A stretch of DNA of 64,000 nt. It comes from Sulfobacillus sp. GTDB taxonomy: Bacteria; Bacillota; Sulfobacillia; Sulfobacillales; Sulfobacillaceae. Shown in pieces: positions 61,786 through 64,000 of this stretch; positions within the stretch are counted from its first letter, which is position 1, and the number at the start of each line of letters is the position of its first letter. The translations under genes and the position numbers were made by a program. The stretch is from NCBI GenBank assembly GCA_027343695.1, contig DAHWKJ010000056.1, positions 62,001 through 126,000 of the forward strand. The letters are read 5' to 3'. Below the pieces are notes generated by a model that saw nothing but the letters and a program-made list of their open reading frames with translations, searched no databases and was not told the origin of the DNA.

Positions 61786-62550
61786 TTAAAGTGGCGTCGA
61801 AAATTCGGCGCGAACCCATTCATAACCTTTGGACTCGAGCTCTTCGGCCAGTTGGTAGTCGCCGGACTTGACGACACGACCGTCCATCATAATGTGAACA
61901 AAATCTGGCTTCAGATACGACAAAATTCGCTGGTAGTGGGTGATGACCAACGATCCGAACTCCGGTCCGTTCAAGGATTTAACACCTTTGGCGACGACCT
62001 TGATGGCGTCAATGTCCAAACCTGAGTCAATTTCGTCGAGGACTGCCATCCGGGGTTTCAGCATCAGCATCTGAAGAATTTCGTTGCGTTTTTTCTCGCC
62101 ACCCGAAAATCCTTCGTTCAAATACCGATTCGAAAATTTAGGGTCCATCTCTAAAAATTTCATGGTTTCATCGAGACGATCCCGGAATTCCTTCAAAGGA
62201 ATTTGGTTGCCTTCTCCACGTAACGAATTAATGGCGGTGCGTAAAAAGTTGGCGGTGGTCACGCCAGAAATTTCGCTTGGATACTGCATGGCCAGGAATA
62301 AGCCCGCGCGGGCACGTTGGTCGGTACGCATGGCGAGAATGTCCTGACCATCGAGGGTGACCTGGCCTGAGGTTACCGTATAGTGTGGGTGACCCATAAG
62401 AGTTTGCGCTAATGAGGTCTTTCCGGTGCCGTTGGGTCCCATGATGGCATGGACCTCGCCGCCTTTTACGGTAAGGGTTAATCCTTTTAAGATGGCCTTA
62501 CCCTCAATTTCCACGTGCAAATCTTTTATCTCTAAAACGGGTGTCGACAT
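61786..62550 (-). CDS. sufC: Fe-S cluster assembly ATPase SufC
   Basis: SufC is the ABC-type ATPase of SufBCD. The 254-residue protein has Walker A G-P-N-G-T-G-K-T-S, the Q-Y-P-S-E-I-S-G-V segment, signature F-S-G-G-E-K-K-R-N-E, Walker B A-V-L-D-E-I-D-S-G-L-D and the H-Y-Q switch of the SufC group. It opens the operon; GGAGCG precedes ATG 62550. Confidence 0.96.
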   Translation of the reverse strand: MSTPVLEIKDLHVEIEGKAILKGLTLTVKGGEVHAIMGPNGTGKTSLAQTLMGHPHYTVTSGQVTLDGQDILAMRTDQRARAGLFLAMQYPSEISGVTTANFLRTAINSLRGEGNQIPLKEFRDRLDETMKFLEMDPKFSNRYLNEGFSGGEKKRNEILQMLMLKPRMAVLDEIDSGLDIDAIKVVAKGVKSLNGPEFGSLVITHYQRILSYLKPDFVHIMMDGRVVKSGDYQLAEELESKGYEWVRAEFSTPL

Positions 62551-62576
62551 CGTCGGTCGCTCCTTACGGTTCATTT

Positions 62577-62593
62577 CTGAGTAAACTACTCAG
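62577..62593. promoter_or_regulatory. Perfect palindrome, candidate operator of the suf operon
   Basis: CTGAGTA-AAC-TACTCAG is a 7-3-7 perfect inverted repeat. It lies 7 to 23 bases downstream of the predicted suf transcription start, in the position of a repressor site. An Rrf2-family regulator, two of which are in this window, is the likely binder by analogy with IscR and SufR systems; this is inference. Confidence 0.55.
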
Positions 62594-62606
62594 TATTTCT
62601 ATAATT

Positions 62607-62634
62607 AGTGTAACCCAGCCGATACAAATGTCAA
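62607..62634 (-). promoter_or_regulatory. Sigma-A-type promoter of the suf operon
   Basis: On the minus strand, TTGACA (62629-62634) and TACACT (62607-62612) are 16 bases apart. The start is predicted near 62600, giving a leader of about 50 bases. Confidence 0.7.
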
Positions 62635-62932
62635 CCGCTGGTGTCTTGGAAAGGCGCTTGACTCGAGTTTGGTCGGATTTGAGGTCCGAACTATGGTGGG
62701 CCCCTTAGGTGTATTATTGGGACATCGGAGGGTGACGTGATCGGGTACGGAAGTGAGAGATCGATACCGTGTAAGCAATCGCCCGGATGTGGATGCCATG
62801 TCGGAGGGGCGGGGATTATCGGGCAGAAGTGCCAACCATGGACCGGAACTTTGCCGTTCTGGGCAATCTCGCCAGGAATTAGTTGACGGCGCATTGGTAT
62901 AATAAGCTACACTGCATGATAGGGGGTGGCGC

Positions 62933-63442
62933 ATGATTCGATTACTCCAGCCGCGGATGTCAGTCTCCTCTGTGTTTGACGTGAACCTTGATGAATTACA
63001 GGGGTATGGCTATCGAGGCCTCATCATGGATTTAGATAATACGCTAGTGGCATGGAATCATCCCGAGGTACCGAAGACGCTAAGGGTGTGGCTTAATGAA
63101 GTGCGGCGTCGCGAGATCGAGATGTGTATTGTGTCCAATAACTTGAGTCAACGGGTGGAGGAGTTTTCCGCCAAAATTGGGGTGTCCTTTATTGCCAAGG
63201 CAGCCAAGCCTCGTCGACGGGCATTTCGTCAAGCCATGCGGACCATGGGCACGGATGCACACAACACGGCGGTGGTCGGCGACCAGGTGTTTACGGATAT
63301 CTTGGGCGGCAATCGGTTGCAACTCTATACTATCTTAGTCCACCCCTTGGCGACCGAAGAGTTCTGGACCACGCGGTTAGTCCGTAAATTAGAAAAGCAA
63401 GTCGTTCGGCGCAATTTATCACAAGATTCGCCACAAAGCTGA
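62933..63442 (+). CDS. yqeG: YqeG family HAD-type phosphatase
   Basis: The 169-residue protein has the HAD motifs D-L-D-N-T-L-V at residues about 32 to 38, V-S-N-N near 63, K-A-x-K-P (lysine), and G-D-Q-x-x-T-D-I near 121. YqeG proteins precede yqeH-aroE in Bacillus; the substrate is unknown. An extended -10 TATAAT at 62898-62903 is 30 bases upstream. It starts at ATG 62933 behind GGGGGTGG. Confidence 0.9.
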   Translation: MIRLLQPRMSVSSVFDVNLDELQGYGYRGLIMDLDNTLVAWNHPEVPKTLRVWLNEVRRREIEMCIVSNNLSQRVEEFSAKIGVSFIAKAAKPRRRAFRQAMRTMGTDAHNTAVVGDQVFTDILGGNRLQLYTILVHPLATEEFWTTRLVRKLEKQVVRRNLSQDSPQS

Positions 63443-63513
63443 CAGGACTCGACAAATTTTACCGGGATGGCCACGCTACAATGACAGAAATTGTTTGTTG
63501 AGGTGGCCCCAAC

Positions 63514-63855
63514 GTGGAACAGGTACAGTCCTTACGAGTAGTGGTTGAGACAAACCAATTTGCGCTGGACCAAGTCATTTCAGCCGTTTTGCACGAGTCT
63601 TCGTTTAGGTTGGGGCACCTGTCGAATATGGACATCGCAGGGGTCGGGGACTCCGTCGGGATTGTTGACTGGAGTGCATTGAAAAGCTCCCAAAAACGAG
63701 AGTGTCTTTATTTTGAACGGTATTACAATATGTGCTTAATTGACATTTCGGGAACTCTGCCGATTCAGGGCCGCCGCACGAGACTCCAAACGCCATTCCG
63801 ATGGCCGGACCTGATCGAGGTTCTGAAGGGGGATTCGACATTCGCACGGGGATAG
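63514..63855 (+). CDS. Hypothetical protein between yqeG and aroE
   Basis: The 113-residue soluble protein has an N-terminal beta-strand pattern and two conserved-looking cysteines but no recognised motif. GTG 63514 is preceded by GAGGTGG. It overlaps the aroE start by up to 55 bases. In Bacillus yqeH occupies this gap; this protein is much shorter and shows no GTPase motif. Function unknown. Confidence 0.5.
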   Translation: MEQVQSLRVVVETNQFALDQVISAVLHESSFRLGHLSNMDIAGVGDSVGIVDWSALKSSQKRECLYFERYYNMCLIDISGTLPIQGRRTRLQTPFRWPDLIEVLKGDSTFARG

Positions 63856-64000
63856 ATCTTTATGCCGTTTTTGGATCCCCGATCCTCCATTCACTCTCAC
63901 CCCAGATGCATAATTATGCGTTCCGGAAATATCAATGCGGGAGTTACTATATTCCGGTGGAGGCAGGTCCGGATAACTTCCTGCAACGTCTTAACGCATT
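63801..64000 (+). CDS. aroE: Shikimate dehydrogenase, N-terminal fragment
   Basis: The window ends inside this gene. The visible 66 residues contain D-L-Y-A-V-F-G-S-P-I-L-H-S-L-S-P-Q-M-H-N, the substrate-binding start of AroE, which reduces dehydroshikimate with NADPH. ATG 63801 is the first start in frame; family N-termini usually begin nearer to the D-L-Y-A-V strand, and a non-ATG start downstream (near 63840) is possible. The order yqeG-x-aroE fits Bacillus. Confidence 0.85.
   Translation, partial: MAGPDRGSEGGFDIRTGIDLYAVFGSPILHSLSPQMHNYAFRKYQCGSYYIPVEAGPDNFLQRLNA

Larger units (their letters stand above)
62551..62932. other. 382-base divergent region between the suf operon and yqeG
   Basis: It contains the suf promoter and palindrome (below), then about 260 bases without a supported gene. 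One plus-strand frame of some 50 codons (to about 62903) has no ribosome site. An extended -10 for yqeG (TGG-TATAAT, 62895-62903) lies at its end. Confidence 0.6.

Noticed and set aside
62755-62903. Plus-strand frame of about 50 codons upstream of yqeG
   Set aside because: No ribosome site and no motif; it also runs into the -10 of the yqeG promoter.

Overview
The window is a dense stretch of bacterial chromosome (about 74 protein genes, one tRNA, one probable 6S RNA) from a spore-forming, aerobic, CO2-fixing Firmicute. Pointers are sigma-K with its pro-sequence, a red-type (form IC/IE-like) RuBisCO with a CbbR regulator, a Ccm-type cytochrome c maturation cluster, two succinate dehydrogenase complexes, SelB, and gene order close to Bacillus subtilis in two blocks. 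Together these suggest Sulfobacillus or a close relative; this is inference from content, not from a search. No insertion sequence, prophage, CRISPR array or rRNA was seen.

Layout. 1-4973: cytochrome c maturation operon (ccmF end, zinc-ribbon protein, exported protein, ccmA, ccmB, ccmC, ccmD-like), a small convergent gene and a polytopic membrane protein. 5126-7631: B12-binding mutase subunit, MeaB GTPase and acyl-CoA dehydrogenase. 7645-12101: small basic protein, cysK-rrf2-cbbR, then convergent cbbLS. 12459-16685: tRNA-Pro, dTDP-sugar genes rmlA-rmlC-rmlB, and murT. 16699-19774: selB, a PP2C/SpoIIE-type phosphatase and a P-loop protein. 19866-23852: secD-secF, an Hsp20-like protein, a membrane protein and a cation-efflux protein. 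23873-32347: recJ-apt-rel-dtd-hisS-aspS, the stringent-response and translation block. 32408-36178: small membrane protein, DUF3243-like protein, 6S RNA, thioredoxin, threonine aldolase and rarA. 36298-43072: two unrelated succinate dehydrogenase operons in tandem. 43150-54426: rrf2-mnmA-PRC-barrel-AI-2E-alaS-ireB-ruvX-mltG block, a degenerate penicillin-binding protein, a membrane protein and mutY. 55033-57036: sigK and a trans-sulfuration enzyme. 57093-62550 (minus): sufCDSUB plus a Rieske ferredoxin. 62933-64000: yqeG, an unknown gene and the start of aroE.

How the genes fit together. Heme-protein assembly (Ccm), Fe-S assembly (Suf) and two respiratory dehydrogenases serve an aerobic electron chain. 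RuBisCO provides autotrophic carbon. Cysteine synthase, two Rrf2 regulators, the trans-sulfuration enzyme, MnmA and Suf connect sulfur and Fe-S economy. The B. subtilis-like order dtd-hisS-aspS-(6S RNA)-rarA and rrf2-mnmA-(PRC)-(AI-2E)-alaS-ireB-ruvX-DUF1292-mltG is largely kept, with insertions.

The most unusual items are: ruvX and the DUF1292 gene joined in one reading frame with a good internal start; a penicillin-binding-protein relative that has lost SxxK and KTG but kept SxN; ccmB without a canonical start codon ahead of its conserved N-terminus; cbbR placed in a cysK-rrf2 operon; a perfect palindrome just downstream of the predicted suf transcription start; and a 600-base region before sigK with a 17-bp perfect hairpin behind a promoter-like sequence.
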